DNA of 37,757 bases from Streptococcus halichoeri. Lineage in GTDB: Bacteria; Bacillota; Bacilli; Lactobacillales; Streptococcaceae. Of the stretch, positions 1 through 7,334 are shown one piece after another. The notes beneath the pieces are model-generated. The model worked only from the letters and a program-made list of their open reading frames with translations. It ran no database searches and had not been told where the DNA came from. Every line of letters starts with the position of its first letter. The stretch's first letter is position 1. The stretch spans positions 1 to 37,757 of the forward strand of contig NZ_WLZU01000020.1 of the NCBI RefSeq assembly GCF_009870755.1, in the 5' to 3' direction. A program made the translations under genes and the position numbers.

Positions 1-150
1 TTTAGTTTGAACTTACTCGTTCTTTTCTGTCCGCTGACAGATTTATTTTTGCTTTGACGGAGTCTATACTGCTTATAAACCCCTCTTCACTTTTTGGTTC
101 GTCTTATTCAGTTCTCAAAGGTCTTTCTCCTCTTGCGAGGCAACTTCTTT
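1..150 (-). other. rRNA operon leader (16S lies beyond the left edge)
   Basis: Read on the minus strand, this follows two very strong tandem promoters and contains no credible gene. It holds a streptococcal rrn-leader-like, boxA-type stretch (minus strand of about 96-124, ACCTTTGAGAACTGAATAAG and on) and two small perfect hairpins: CCTC-TTGC-GAGG at 129-140 and CTGTC-CGCT-GACAG at 27-40. The final bases before the edge (ACGAGTAAGTTCAAACT on the minus strand) resemble the sequence just before streptococcal 16S genes. The 16S gene itself is not in the window, so the rrn assignment is inferred from the promoters and the leader. Confidence 0.75.
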
Positions 151-179
151 ATTCTATCAGGCTAAGCCAGGCATGTCAA
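151..179 (-). promoter_or_regulatory. rrn P2 promoter
   Basis: On the minus strand there is a perfect -35 TTGACA (174-179), a 17-base spacer and a -10 TAGAAT (151-156). An A/T tract typical of an UP element lies just upstream. It is about 95 bases downstream of an equally strong promoter, the tandem arrangement normal for rRNA operons. Confidence 0.8.
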
Positions 180-244
180 TATTTTTTCAAAAAATTTTCG
201 GAAATAGTTTTGAAAACCATTCATACACAAATGACAGCTTTTTT

Positions 245-273
245 AGTATATTGAAATCCGTTCTACCTGTCAA
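245..273 (-). promoter_or_regulatory. rrn P1 promoter
   Basis: On the minus strand there is a perfect -35 TTGACA (268-273), a 17-base spacer and a -10 TATACT (245-250), with A/T-rich sequence upstream. It lies between the degV terminator and the P2 promoter and fires leftward towards the window edge. Confidence 0.8.
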
Positions 274-311
274 GTATTTACTTTCAAAAATCAGCAGTTC
301 ACATTTAGGCA

Positions 312-349
312 ATATAAAAAGGACTGAAAAAACTTGTTTTCAATTCCTT
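312..349 (-). terminator. degV terminator
   Basis: On the minus strand an imperfect hairpin (AAGGAaTTGAAAA paired with TTTTTTCAgTCCTT) runs into a T-rich tail. It ends degV transcription about 40 bases ahead of the rrn P1 promoter. Confidence 0.65.
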
Positions 350-358
350 GAGATTGTA

Positions 359-1219
359 TTAACGGGCTTGATGGCCAATCACAAAGACGGCTAAGGTATT
401 AGGTCCAACATGGGCCGAAATGACTGGTCCAAGTGGCATCATAAGAACGTCACTGATGCCGTCTTGCGTCAGCAACTGCTCTCGTAAATTCTCGGCGCCG
501 ACTTGGTCGCTGGTATATGAGACGATGACTGTCGAATCGGCAATATCTTTTTCTACCTGCCCTACCATTTCTTTGATGGCTTTTTTGCGACCCCGAATTT
601 TAGCGATGGGCACCAATTTCCCTGCAGCATCAATCCACAAAAGTGGTTTTATTCCAGCCAAACTGCCTATAAAAGCAGAGCTTTTTGACAAACGACCACC
701 ACGCATCAAGTGAAAAAGGTCATCCACCAAAAAATAGGTCCGCAAGCGAGGCAAGATAGTCTCAATATACTTTTTGGTAGCCGCAAGGCTTTTGCCGCTA
801 TCTCTGGCTTTTGCTGCTAAAATTGTCAAATAACCCTCACCTCCAGCTGCAGCTAGGGTGTCAACAATTTCGATAACAGCTTGTGGGTAGTCTTCTAAAA
901 CGATGTCACGCGCCATCATTGCACTCTGATAGGTCCCTGAAAGAACAGATGAAAAAGCAAGGTACAATAAAGCCTTATTTTGCTTGGCATGCTCACGAAA
1001 AACGGTTTCAAATTCTCCGACATTAATCTGACTGGTTTTGGGCTGGCTACCTGCTTTCATTTGCTGTAACAGATAATCGCTACTGAGGCGATTTGGCCCA
1101 ACTGTTTCATAAATCTTACCATCACACTCAATGGTGAGGCCCATAAGTATGATGTCGTGCTCCTTGGCCCAATCCGGGTTCAAATCGGCAGTAGAATCTG
1201 TCATTAGGGTGAAGGTCAT
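359..1219 (-). CDS. degV: DegV family fatty-acid-binding protein
   Basis: A 286-residue DegV family protein. These bind a long-chain fatty acid between two domains; in Firmicutes the related FakB proteins present fatty acids to the kinase FakA. Visible family marks are the N-terminal MTDSTADL stretch, the TSQINVGEF segment, the [11 protein letters not shown] fatty-acid head-group loop, the RGGRLSK segment and the C-terminal [16 protein letters not shown] block. The start was placed at the ATG at 1217-1219 because an AGGAG site lies about 10 bases upstream and homologues begin MTFT; an ATG six codons earlier is poorly placed. It stands alone, with its own terminator, just upstream of the rrn promoters. 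Whether it is a FakB partner or another DegV paralogue cannot be decided here. Confidence 0.92.
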   Translation of the reverse strand: MTFTLMTDSTADLNPDWAKEHDIILMGLTIECDGKIYETVGPNRLSSDYLLQQMKAGSQPKTSQINVGEFETVFREHAKQNKALLYLAFSSVLSGTYQSAMMARDIVLEDYPQAVIEIVDTLAAAGGEGYLTILAAKARDSGKSLAATKKYIETILPRLRTYFLVDDLFHLMRGGRLSKSSAFIGSLAGIKPLLWIDAAGKLVPIAKIRGRKKAIKEMVGQVEKDIADSTVIVSYTSDQVGAENLREQLLTQDGISDVLMMPLGPVISAHVGPNTLAVFVIGHQAR

Positions 1220-1668
1220 TCGTGTTTTTCTCCTCATGGCTTCCTTAATTTTAGTTTGATTGTCAAACCATTATGATGATATTTTAGCAAAAAAATATTA
1301 TCTTGGCGAGTATAAATTCTCTCCTAGAGCTCTAGCATTCTGAAATGGTTAACGTATTAGATAGCTTTTACCGATTCAAAGGGATTCTACAGCTTAATGG
1401 CAAAGCTAACAAGGATAACTCTTATCTGATGTTATTGGTAATGAGTCCAAGATAATGGCTGGTCGATAGATGACTAAAAGCCTGGCGAGAGCAGTAGCTA
1501 ACTGCCTTGATATTAAAAGCACATTCTTTACTAACAATTAGCTATTTTCTACTTTTTGTGAGATAGCTCGCTTTAGCAATCACGCTAAGAGGTACTAAAG
1601 CAAAAAAAAGAATGACCTTGGTAAGCACCTTTGGGCCCGTCCCTAGCATCATTCGTTTTTTCTTATTC
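1220..1668. other. Intergenic region degV-greA, no gene recognised
   Basis: About 450 bases without a convincing gene. A short plus-strand frame at 1345-1455 (36 codons) and an adjacent frame that reads on after interruptions have no visible ribosome site and no family I recognise, so at most this is decayed coding sequence. A TTGACA lies about 36 bases upstream of the degV ATG, but no good -10 is correctly spaced from it. Confidence 0.4.
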
Positions 1669-1711
1669 AAAAAAATTCCCATAGGAGGCTTATCAGAATC
1701 TGCCTCCTATG
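1669..1711 (-). terminator. greA terminator
   Basis: A perfect 10-base-pair stem, CATAGGAGGC (1680-1689) with GCCTCCTATG (1702-1711), is followed on the minus strand by GGGAATTTTTTT. It lies 67 bases beyond the greA stop codon. Confidence 0.9.
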
Positions 1712-1777
1712 CTTTCATAATCTTAGCCTATAGCATTGTTATTTTCTTCTGGCTGGCTTGTCCTAAAAAAGCATTTT

Positions 1778-2260
1778 TTAATGTGTTTTTTCAACTTTGA
1801 CAATTTCGACTTCATAGGTAGCTGCCGGCGATTCGATGAAAACTTTATCACCAACTTTTTTACCAATCAATGCTTGGGCAATTGGACTTTCATTAGAAAT
1901 TTTCCCGGAGAAAATATCTGCTCCTGCTGCACCAACAATATGATAAGTATCTTGATCATTTGTTCCTACTTCTTGCACAAGAACTGTTTTTCCAATAGCA
2001 ACTTCGTCTTTTGCAACCGCATCGCTATCAATAATTTCAGCGTAACGTAGTTTGGTTTCAAGTGAGGAAATCTCCCCTTCAACAAAGGCTTGTTCGTCCT
2101 TAGCAGCATCATACTCAGAGTTTTCCGATAAATCACCATAAGAACGAGCAATTTTAATCCGTTCGACAACCTCAGGACGGCGGACTAATTTTAGTTCTTC
2201 GAGTTCTTTTTCCAATTGTTCTTTTTCAGTTTGGGTCATAGGATAAGTTTTTTCAGTCAT
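1778..2260 (-). CDS. greA: Transcription elongation factor GreA
   Basis: A 160-residue GreA. It enters the secondary channel of RNA polymerase and stimulates cleavage of backtracked RNA. The N-terminal coiled-coil hairpin (about residues 1-75) is clear, with the acidic tip in the segment [20 protein letters not shown], where the conserved D and E residues coordinate catalytic Mg2+. The C-terminal FKBP-like domain follows, with [16 protein letters not shown]. The start was set at the ATG at 2258-2260, giving the usual streptococcal MTEKTYPMT; an ATG four codons upstream lacks a ribosome site. It is 65 bases downstream of mltG, separated from it by a hairpin, so it may be partly co-transcribed with mltG. 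A strong terminator follows. Confidence 0.96.
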   Translation of the reverse strand: MTEKTYPMTQTEKEQLEKELEELKLVRRPEVVERIKIARSYGDLSENSEYDAAKDEQAFVEGEISSLETKLRYAEIIDSDAVAKDEVAIGKTVLVQEVGTNDQDTYHIVGAAGADIFSGKISNESPIAQALIGKKVGDKVFIESPAATYEVEIVKVEKTH

Positions 2261-2284
2261 AGCTTCTCTCATTTCTATTTCGTG

Positions 2285-2320
2285 TCAGAAACACAAACAT
2301 GATGCCAAAGCATCATGTTT
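2285..2320 (-). terminator. mltG-greA intergenic hairpin/terminator
   Basis: An 11-base-pair perfect stem (2295-2305 with 2310-2320, AAACATGATGC and its complement, loop of four) lies just after the mltG stop and is followed on the minus strand by GTGTTTC. The T tail is weak, so partial read-through into greA is plausible. Confidence 0.65.
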
Positions 2321-2325
2321 TGTTT

Positions 2326-3984
2326 TTACTGGATTTGATTATTCACATATTTTTGCACATTGGCAGAATGCTCTTCATAGGTTTCTGCAAAGTAAACATC
2401 CCCTGTTTTAACATTAGCAACAAAGTACAAGTAGTTTGTCTTAGCAGGGTTGATAGTAGCTTCAATTGCAGAAACACCAGGACTATCTACGGGACCTGGC
2501 ATGAGCCCTGTATTTGTATAAATATTATAGGGCGATTTGATAGATGTGTCAATCCTTGCATCCTCAGCCAGAGTGGTTTTTTGACCAAGTTTATTCATCG
2601 CATACAAGATAGCAATATTTGATTGCAGTGCCATACCATTAGCCAAACGATTATTAAAGACACTGGCAATCTTACGGCGATCATCATCGGTTGAGCCTTC
2701 TTTTTCAACTAGCGAAGCTAGGGTTAAGATGTCATTAACATTTTTTCCACTAGCTGAGATGCGATCATAATAAGGCGCTAGCGTAGCGTCTGTCGTTGCA
2801 AGCATCTCTTCGACGACATCTTTTAAAGAGGATTCTTTATAATAATTATAGGTCGCTGGAAACAGATAACCCTCCAATTGATAGACAGCAAGGTCCTTTT
2901 TGGGTAGGTTAGCTAGGAGACGAGGATGTTTCTTGGTCATTTCCTGGATAAAAGCTGGATCTTGAATGAGAGCTAGGAAGTCATCTGCTTTAAATGGCGT
3001 CTTAGTCTTATCACCTTTGGCAATGGTATTTTTTTCCATTGCGCTAGCTATTTGCTTAATCGTATACCCTTCAGGAATCAAAATCTTACCCAAAGCAGGC
3101 TTGGTCGGCTCAGCCGTTCCTCCTTTTTGTAGGGCCTTAGCAATCTCCTCTAAAGACATGCTCTTTTGAAGATTGTAATAACCACTTTGGAAATTGCTAT
3201 AATTCTTAAATTTCGAATAAAAACTAAAGACCGTGCTATTTTTAATCACGCCTTGTTTTTCAAGGATTTGACCAATCATCTTGGTACTTGATCCTACCGG
3301 AATCTGAACTTGGACATATTTGTCATCTTGCTTATCTAGTGGTTTAATTGCCGAGCGAACAAACAAGGTACCAAATAAAGCGGTCAAAAGTATCACCACA
3401 ACTAAAGAAGTAATAATAGTCAGGGAAATTTTTTTAGCCATCCGATCCCGTCGCTGACGCTTAGATACAGTCTTTCTTCTCACACTATCCTCTTGTTTCA
3501 TGTGCTGCCGCTCAGAATCAGCTAATTGCTGAGCCTGCATACTTGCTCCAGGTGTTGAAGTTGCTTGCTTTTTGGGCTGTTGCAAATGAGGGGACTCAGC
3601 TCCATATTGTTGACTTGGAAAAGGTCTTGTTTTTGAAGATACCTTTGCGGTTGCTTGCGCAGGAATCGCTGGACTGGTGGTCTTTGATGCTTCTTTTTGT
3701 TCTGCAGTTAATTGAGATGGGGCTTGAGCAGTTTTAGCTGCCTCAGGGACTTGCTGCTCTTTGAGTTGAGACTGATACTGCTGATAAAGTCGGACAGTTT
3801 CTTGCGTTGCTACCTGAGCTTCTCGCTCTTTTTCGCGCAGTTCCTCTTCTTTTAAGCCTTCTTGCCGTAGAGCTTTTTCTTTTTCTTTACGAATACGATT
3901 CGCTTTTTCTAGCTCTGCCAGAATCTGTTCTTTGAAGCTTAGTTGAGATTGAGATGTTTGCTCATCGTCATTAAAGTTGGCCAA
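2326..3984 (-). CDS. mltG: Endolytic murein transglycosylase MltG (YceG-like)
   Basis: A 552-residue membrane enzyme that cleaves nascent glycan strands internally; in pneumococcus it works with the peripheral peptidoglycan machinery. A long, charged, Gln/Lys-rich cytoplasmic segment (about residues 1-190, with coiled-coil-like KEKEKALRQEGLKEEELREK) precedes one membrane span (about 195-220) and an extracellular YceG domain. The likely catalytic Glu is E427 in LASLVEKEG; the MPGPVDSPG block near residue 490 is also typical. The start is TTG at 3982-3984, preceded at seven bases by AGGAGG; there is no ATG nearby. The gene has its own good promoter at 4015-4043. The large cytoplasmic domain is a known streptococcal feature and is absent from the E. 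coli protein. Confidence 0.93.
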   Translation of the reverse strand: MANFNDDEQTSQSQLSFKEQILAELEKANRIRKEKEKALRQEGLKEEELREKEREAQVATQETVRLYQQYQSQLKEQQVPEAAKTAQAPSQLTAEQKEASKTTSPAIPAQATAKVSSKTRPFPSQQYGAESPHLQQPKKQATSTPGASMQAQQLADSERQHMKQEDSVRRKTVSKRQRRDRMAKKISLTIITSLVVVILLTALFGTLFVRSAIKPLDKQDDKYVQVQIPVGSSTKMIGQILEKQGVIKNSTVFSFYSKFKNYSNFQSGYYNLQKSMSLEEIAKALQKGGTAEPTKPALGKILIPEGYTIKQIASAMEKNTIAKGDKTKTPFKADDFLALIQDPAFIQEMTKKHPRLLANLPKKDLAVYQLEGYLFPATYNYYKESSLKDVVEEMLATTDATLAPYYDRISASGKNVNDILTLASLVEKEGSTDDDRRKIASVFNNRLANGMALQSNIAILYAMNKLGQKTTLAEDARIDTSIKSPYNIYTNTGLMPGPVDSPGVSAIEATINPAKTNYLYFVANVKTGDVYFAETYEEHSANVQKYVNNQIQ

Positions 3985-4014
3985 GGCAAATCCTCCTAAA
4001 TATAGTTAACCGCC

Positions 4015-4043
4015 ATTATATCTTAAATGCTAGAGAAATGCAA
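4015..4043 (-). promoter_or_regulatory. mltG promoter
   Basis: On the minus strand: -35 TTGCAT (4038-4043), a 17-base spacer and a perfect -10 TATAAT (4015-4020), about 30 bases upstream of the TTG start. Confidence 0.75.
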
Positions 4044-4087
4044 TAAGTTTCTTAATTTGTCACTTATTTTTAACACTGATGAATTCG

Positions 4088-4579
4088 TTACAGTGTGGCT
4101 GACTGCCAGAGCATGTCATACCAGATCGCTCCTCCATGGACGGAATCAGAAAGGCCCTGATTGACAAAGCCGTTCATTTCATAGTATGGAATCAAGTAAT
4201 CGTGACAAGTTAAGATAATTCCCTGACATTTTTTAGCGACCGCCAAATCTTTCATCGCTGCTAGCAAAGCCATTCCCACACCTTGTTGCTGGAAATCAGG
4301 AGCGATGGAGAGGCTTGTCACTGCCACATAACCCTGTGTTGCTGGATTTAGTGGTGTCTGATGAAAGAGGTCATCTGTTAAGCGGGGTTCGGCAACTATC
4401 GGGCCTTCAATATAGCCAGCAAGCTGGTCCTTGATTATGGCTACTAGGAAGGTCTCAGGCAGACGCTCCAGCCGCTCACGTATCACTTCAGGGCTTGTAG
4501 CCTCTGCTGGAGAAAAGTTGGTTTGTTCAATCTGAACAATGGTCTCCCAATCAGCTATTGTTGCTTGTCTAATCAGCAT
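4088..4579 (-). CDS. GNAT family N-acetyltransferase
   Basis: A 163-residue Gcn5-related acetyltransferase that transfers acetyl from acetyl-CoA to an amine; the substrate is unknown. The acetyl-CoA pyrophosphate loop is visible as QQGVGMALLAAM after the beta-4 strand VAVTSLSIAPDF, and the late Tyr-containing segment IPYYEMNGFVNQG is typical of the fold. The start codon at 4577-4579 is preceded by AAGGAGG. It lies between murC and mltG on the same strand, behind a structured spacer of about 270 bases, so it may be expressed separately from murC. Single-domain and of normal length for the family. Confidence 0.88.
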   Translation of the reverse strand: MLIRQATIADWETIVQIEQTNFSPAEATSPEVIRERLERLPETFLVAIIKDQLAGYIEGPIVAEPRLTDDLFHQTPLNPATQGYVAVTSLSIAPDFQQQGVGMALLAAMKDLAVAKKCQGIILTCHDYLIPYYEMNGFVNQGLSDSVHGGAIWYDMLWQSATL

Positions 4580-4594
4580 AGTGTCCTCCTTAAT

Positions 4595-4800
4595 ATAGAA
4601 GAGAGGGAGTAAGAGTAAGGTCAGTTGGAATCACTGGCCTCCCCATACTCCCTAATCTTAAATCATGTTACCACTGTGGTCAGCTAAAACCAGAGATGCC
4701 CGGGTGGTACAGCCTAGGCAACTGTATCAGCAATAATTGTTTTTCTACTATTAGTAATACCTCCACCTAAAGGGAGCGGGTACACCCACCAAGTAAGAAA
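4595..4800 (-). other. Structured spacer / candidate leader RNA upstream of the GNAT gene
   Basis: The murC-GNAT gap is rich in inverted repeats. A compound hairpin at 4605-4652 has outer arms GGGAGTA (4605-4611) and TACTCCC (4646-4652) and an inner stem around AGGTCAGT/ACTGGCCT. Further upstream on the transcript, the minus-strand sequences GGTGGGTGTACCC (complement of 4779-4791) and GGCTGTACCACCC (complement of 4702-4714) can pair in part. There is no T tail, so it is not a simple terminator. I do not match it to any riboswitch or small RNA family. Confidence 0.4.
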
Positions 4801-4852
4801 TAGACATTTGCTTGCAAAGGTTGATAGTAACAAGTCTTTTAAAGTTGATCCA

Positions 4853-6184
4853 TTATTGGGTGTTTTTGGTTAAATTAGCCAGTAATTCCTCAAATGAGCG
4901 TTCATAAAGCTGAATATCGCCTGCACCCATGAAAACATGGACTGCATTTTCATGGTCTAATAAGGGTGAGACATTGTCCACCGTGACCACCTTAACAGGT
5001 TTGCTAATTTTATCTGCTAAATCTTCAACTTTGACATCACCATGGTCAACTTCACGCGCCGAGCCATAGATTTTTGCTAAATAGACACTGTCAGCTTGAT
5101 TTAAGGCCTGAGCAAAATCATCAAGCAAAGCAATGGTCCGGGTAAAGGTATGGGGTTGGAAAATGGCTACAATTTCTTTGGCTGGGTATTTTTGGCGCGC
5201 AGCGTCCAAAGTAGCGACAATCTCAGTGGGATGATGAGCAAAATCATCAATAATAATGGTATCATCTATTAATTTTTCCGTAAAGCGCCGTTTAACTCCA
5301 CTGAATGTTTTCATGTGTTCTACCACTAATGTCATATCGATTCCCGCAGTGAAAAGTGTGGCAATAACAGCAGTTGCATTTAAAATATTATGCTTTCCAT
5401 AGGTTGGAACGTGGAAATGCCCGATAACTTGGTCTTTGTGTTTAACAGAAAAATCCGAACCGTTAGTCGTTCGCCGAATATCACACGCCACAAAATCATT
5501 CTCTTTGGAAAAACCATAATAGTAGATAGGTGCTTTTGCAGTGATGCGTTTTAATTCCTGATCTTCGCCAAAAACAAAAAGACCTTTCGAAACTTGTTTG
5601 GCATAGGCATTAAAAGCATCAAAAACATCATCTAGACCAGTAAAATAGTCTGGATGGTCAAAATCAATATTAGTAATAATGGAGTATTCTGGATGGTAGG
5701 GCATGAAATGACGTTCATACTCATCTGCTTCAAACACAAAATACTGGGCATTGGCTGAACCGCGGCCTGTTCCATCTCCAATCAAATAAGAGGTGTCTGT
5801 AATATTGGCCAAGACGTGTGCTAATAAACCTGTCGTTGACGTTTTACCATGGGCGCCAGCCACACCAAAACTGGTAAAGTCTTTCATAAAGTCGCCTAAA
5901 AATTCATGGTAGCGCTTGAAGGGGAGATGGTGTTGAATCGCATACGCTAATTCTTGATTGTTATCTTCTCTAAAGGCATTACCAGCAATAATTTCCATTC
6001 CCTCGGTAAGATTGTCTGGACTAAAAGGCTTAATTGTAATTCCCGCTTGTTCTAAACCTCGTTGTGTAAAATAATATTTTTCAACATCGCTTCCTTGAAC
6101 CTTATGGCCCATTTGGTGTAACATGAGCGCCAAAGCACTCATGCCAGAGCCTTTAATACCGATAAAATGATAGGTGTTAGACAT
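4853..6184 (-). CDS. murC: UDP-N-acetylmuramate--L-alanine ligase
   Basis: A 443-residue Mur ligase that adds L-Ala to UDP-MurNAc using ATP, the first peptide step of peptidoglycan synthesis, in the cytoplasm. The N-terminal nucleotide-sugar domain shows the [11 protein letters not shown] loop (residues 9-19). The ATP loop is GAHGKTS at residues 110-116, followed by [10 protein letters not shown] and NIDFDHPDY of the central domain. The C-terminal domain carries [10 protein letters not shown]. Full length for the family. AAGGAG lies ahead of the ATG. It follows the hypothetical gene at 6224-6874 by 39 bases on the same strand and is probably co-transcribed with it. Confidence 0.97.
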   Translation of the reverse strand: MSNTYHFIGIKGSGMSALALMLHQMGHKVQGSDVEKYYFTQRGLEQAGITIKPFSPDNLTEGMEIIAGNAFREDNNQELAYAIQHHLPFKRYHEFLGDFMKDFTSFGVAGAHGKTSTTGLLAHVLANITDTSYLIGDGTGRGSANAQYFVFEADEYERHFMPYHPEYSIITNIDFDHPDYFTGLDDVFDAFNAYAKQVSKGLFVFGEDQELKRITAKAPIYYYGFSKENDFVACDIRRTTNGSDFSVKHKDQVIGHFHVPTYGKHNILNATAVIATLFTAGIDMTLVVEHMKTFSGVKRRFTEKLIDDTIIIDDFAHHPTEIVATLDAARQKYPAKEIVAIFQPHTFTRTIALLDDFAQALNQADSVYLAKIYGSAREVDHGDVKVEDLADKISKPVKVVTVDNVSPLLDHENAVHVFMGAGDIQLYERSFEELLANLTKNTQ

Positions 6185-6223
6185 AGTTACTCCTTCTTCT
6201 GTGAACTGTCTGTAATCGCTTTG

Positions 6224-6874
6224 TTACTGTTGCTGATTAAACTCATCCAAGCGGGTCAAGTTTAATTCTTGGGCAATCGTTTTTTCACGCTGCAAACGTC
6301 TTTCACGATTGTTATAAATTTGACTGGTTTTCAAAAAATCATAATTATTTTTTGTCGCCTTAGGCTTAGAGTCTGTTTGTGGTTCTTTATATTCTCGCGG
6401 AAGTTCTGCTAAGATATAAGCTTCTTGTCGTAACTTTTCTGAAAAGCGACTCCACTTGTTTTTTGAGCGTTGTTTGGGCGCTGTCTTACTGTCAACAGTT
6501 GGTTTGATTACAGCAGTATCGGCTTCTTTATTTTTTGGTCGCAAAGAAGAGGCTTGCTTTGAACTACTATAAGCCATTTCTTTGGCAAAATAAGCTTGAC
6601 GCTTTTCTCGTATGTCTTGCTTGGCTTTTTGACGTGCTTGTTCGGCATAGGTACGCCCCTCATTTATCACATTTAACCGATCCTTGGGAAGGTTGGAACT
6701 ATTATGCACATCTAAAAAACGATAGTCTTTAGTCACATCATCATACTGTTTATCCTGATAGGGACCATGAATATTGGTAATTAAGTCTTCATTTTCATAT
6801 AATTGCATCATCTTTGATGCTTCAATAATCGGCTGATTATCAGCAATTACTGGGAATCGAGTGTTGTTTGGCAT
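6224..6874 (-). CDS. Conserved charged hypothetical protein upstream of murC
   Basis: A 216-residue protein of unknown function. It has no signal peptide or membrane span and is rich in Lys, Arg, Glu and Gln, with low-complexity charged stretches in the middle (about residues 75-150) that look disordered or helical. The two ends look more ordered: an N-terminal segment with PVIADNQPIIEASKMMQLYE, and a C-terminal segment with NYDFLKTSQIYNNRERRLQ. The start is the ATG at 6872-6874, nine bases after AGGAGGG; a GTG just before it is less likely. It sits immediately upstream of murC, and I recall this position as conserved in streptococci. A link to cell wall synthesis is only an inference from this position. 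Confidence 0.75.
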   Translation of the reverse strand: MPNNTRFPVIADNQPIIEASKMMQLYENEDLITNIHGPYQDKQYDDVTKDYRFLDVHNSSNLPKDRLNVINEGRTYAEQARQKAKQDIREKRQAYFAKEMAYSSSKQASSLRPKNKEADTAVIKPTVDSKTAPKQRSKNKWSRFSEKLRQEAYILAELPREYKEPQTDSKPKATKNNYDFLKTSQIYNNRERRLQREKTIAQELNLTRLDEFNQQQ

Positions 6875-6969
6875 CACATCTTACCCTCCTATAACTTTCC
6901 CTATTATAAACTAATTACTATTATTTTTCAAAGTATTCTAAATAGAAATGCCTCTGATAAAAGGATTTA

Positions 6970-7001
6970 CAATAAAAGAAAAGCTGGGCTGAGATGCCCA
7001 G
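6970..7001 (-). terminator. Terminator downstream of the SNF2 gene and small ORF
   Basis: The stem CTGGGC (6984-6989) with GCCCAG (6996-7001) is followed on the minus strand by CTTTTCTTTTATTG. It is 334 bases beyond the SNF2 stop, so the transcript carries a long 3' segment that includes the candidate small ORF at 7187-7285. Confidence 0.7.
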
Positions 7002-7186
7002 ACATAGTTGATTTTAAATACCCTCAGTCAAGAAAACAAAAGTTTGACTCTCTTGCACAAACAAAATCAAGGAGAATAGGAAGAACAGGCGATATTAAGA
7101 CACACTTAGTGAAAGACCAACAAAGCAAACTTAGCTGTTACCAAACACTCAAGTCAGTTACTGAAAAACTGCTACTCTCTCATTTT

Positions 7187-7285
7187 CTACTTAATTAGCT
7201 GCTCTAGGTTGTGGATGATGTCACTGATTAAAGCTGCCATTTTTAGAAATGGGTTTGAATTTTTGAAACTATCAACTGCACTCAC
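7187..7285 (-). CDS. Candidate 32-residue small protein with amphipathic helix
   Basis: A GTG-initiated frame of 32 codons. It begins V/M-SAVDSFKNSNPFLK and ends MAALISDIIHNLEQLIK. The last 17 residues place L4, I5, I8, I9, L12, L15 and I16 on one face and S, D, H, N, E, Q and K on the other, a textbook amphipathic helix. AAGG lies about ten bases before the GTG, a weak site; an internal ATG (7238-7240) would give only the 17-residue helix. It lies 49 bases after the SNF2 stop and before a terminator, so it would be on that transcript. I recognise no family. It could be a chance frame or the tail of a lost gene. Confidence 0.35.
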   Translation of the reverse strand: MSAVDSFKNSNPFLKMAALISDIIHNLEQLIK

Positions 7286-7334
7286 TTAGAATCTGCCTTG
7301 TGCTTTTTTGCTTAGCTCTAGCTCTTTTGCTGCC

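Noticed and set aside
54..394. Two short plus-strand frames (54-254 and 173-394).
   Set aside because: They overlap the rRNA promoters and leader and the end of degV on the other strand, lack ribosome sites and resemble no protein family.
1345..1455. A 36-codon plus-strand frame, with possible continuation in another frame, between degV and greA; considered as a decayed gene or IS remnant.
   Set aside because: No ribosome site, no recognisable transposase or domain, and no inverted repeats flanking it. Too short to support a pseudogene call.
1612..1800. A hydrophobic plus-strand frame of 62 codons near the end of greA.
   Set aside because: It contains the greA terminator hairpin and overlaps the greA 3' end; the hydrophobic look comes from T-rich sequence.
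4702..4710. GGGTGGTAC on the plus strand, the core of a T-box antiterminator.
   Set aside because: No plus-strand gene follows for thousands of bases, there is no specifier-loop stem I in the right place and no terminator. The minus strand, where the genes lie, does not carry the motif.
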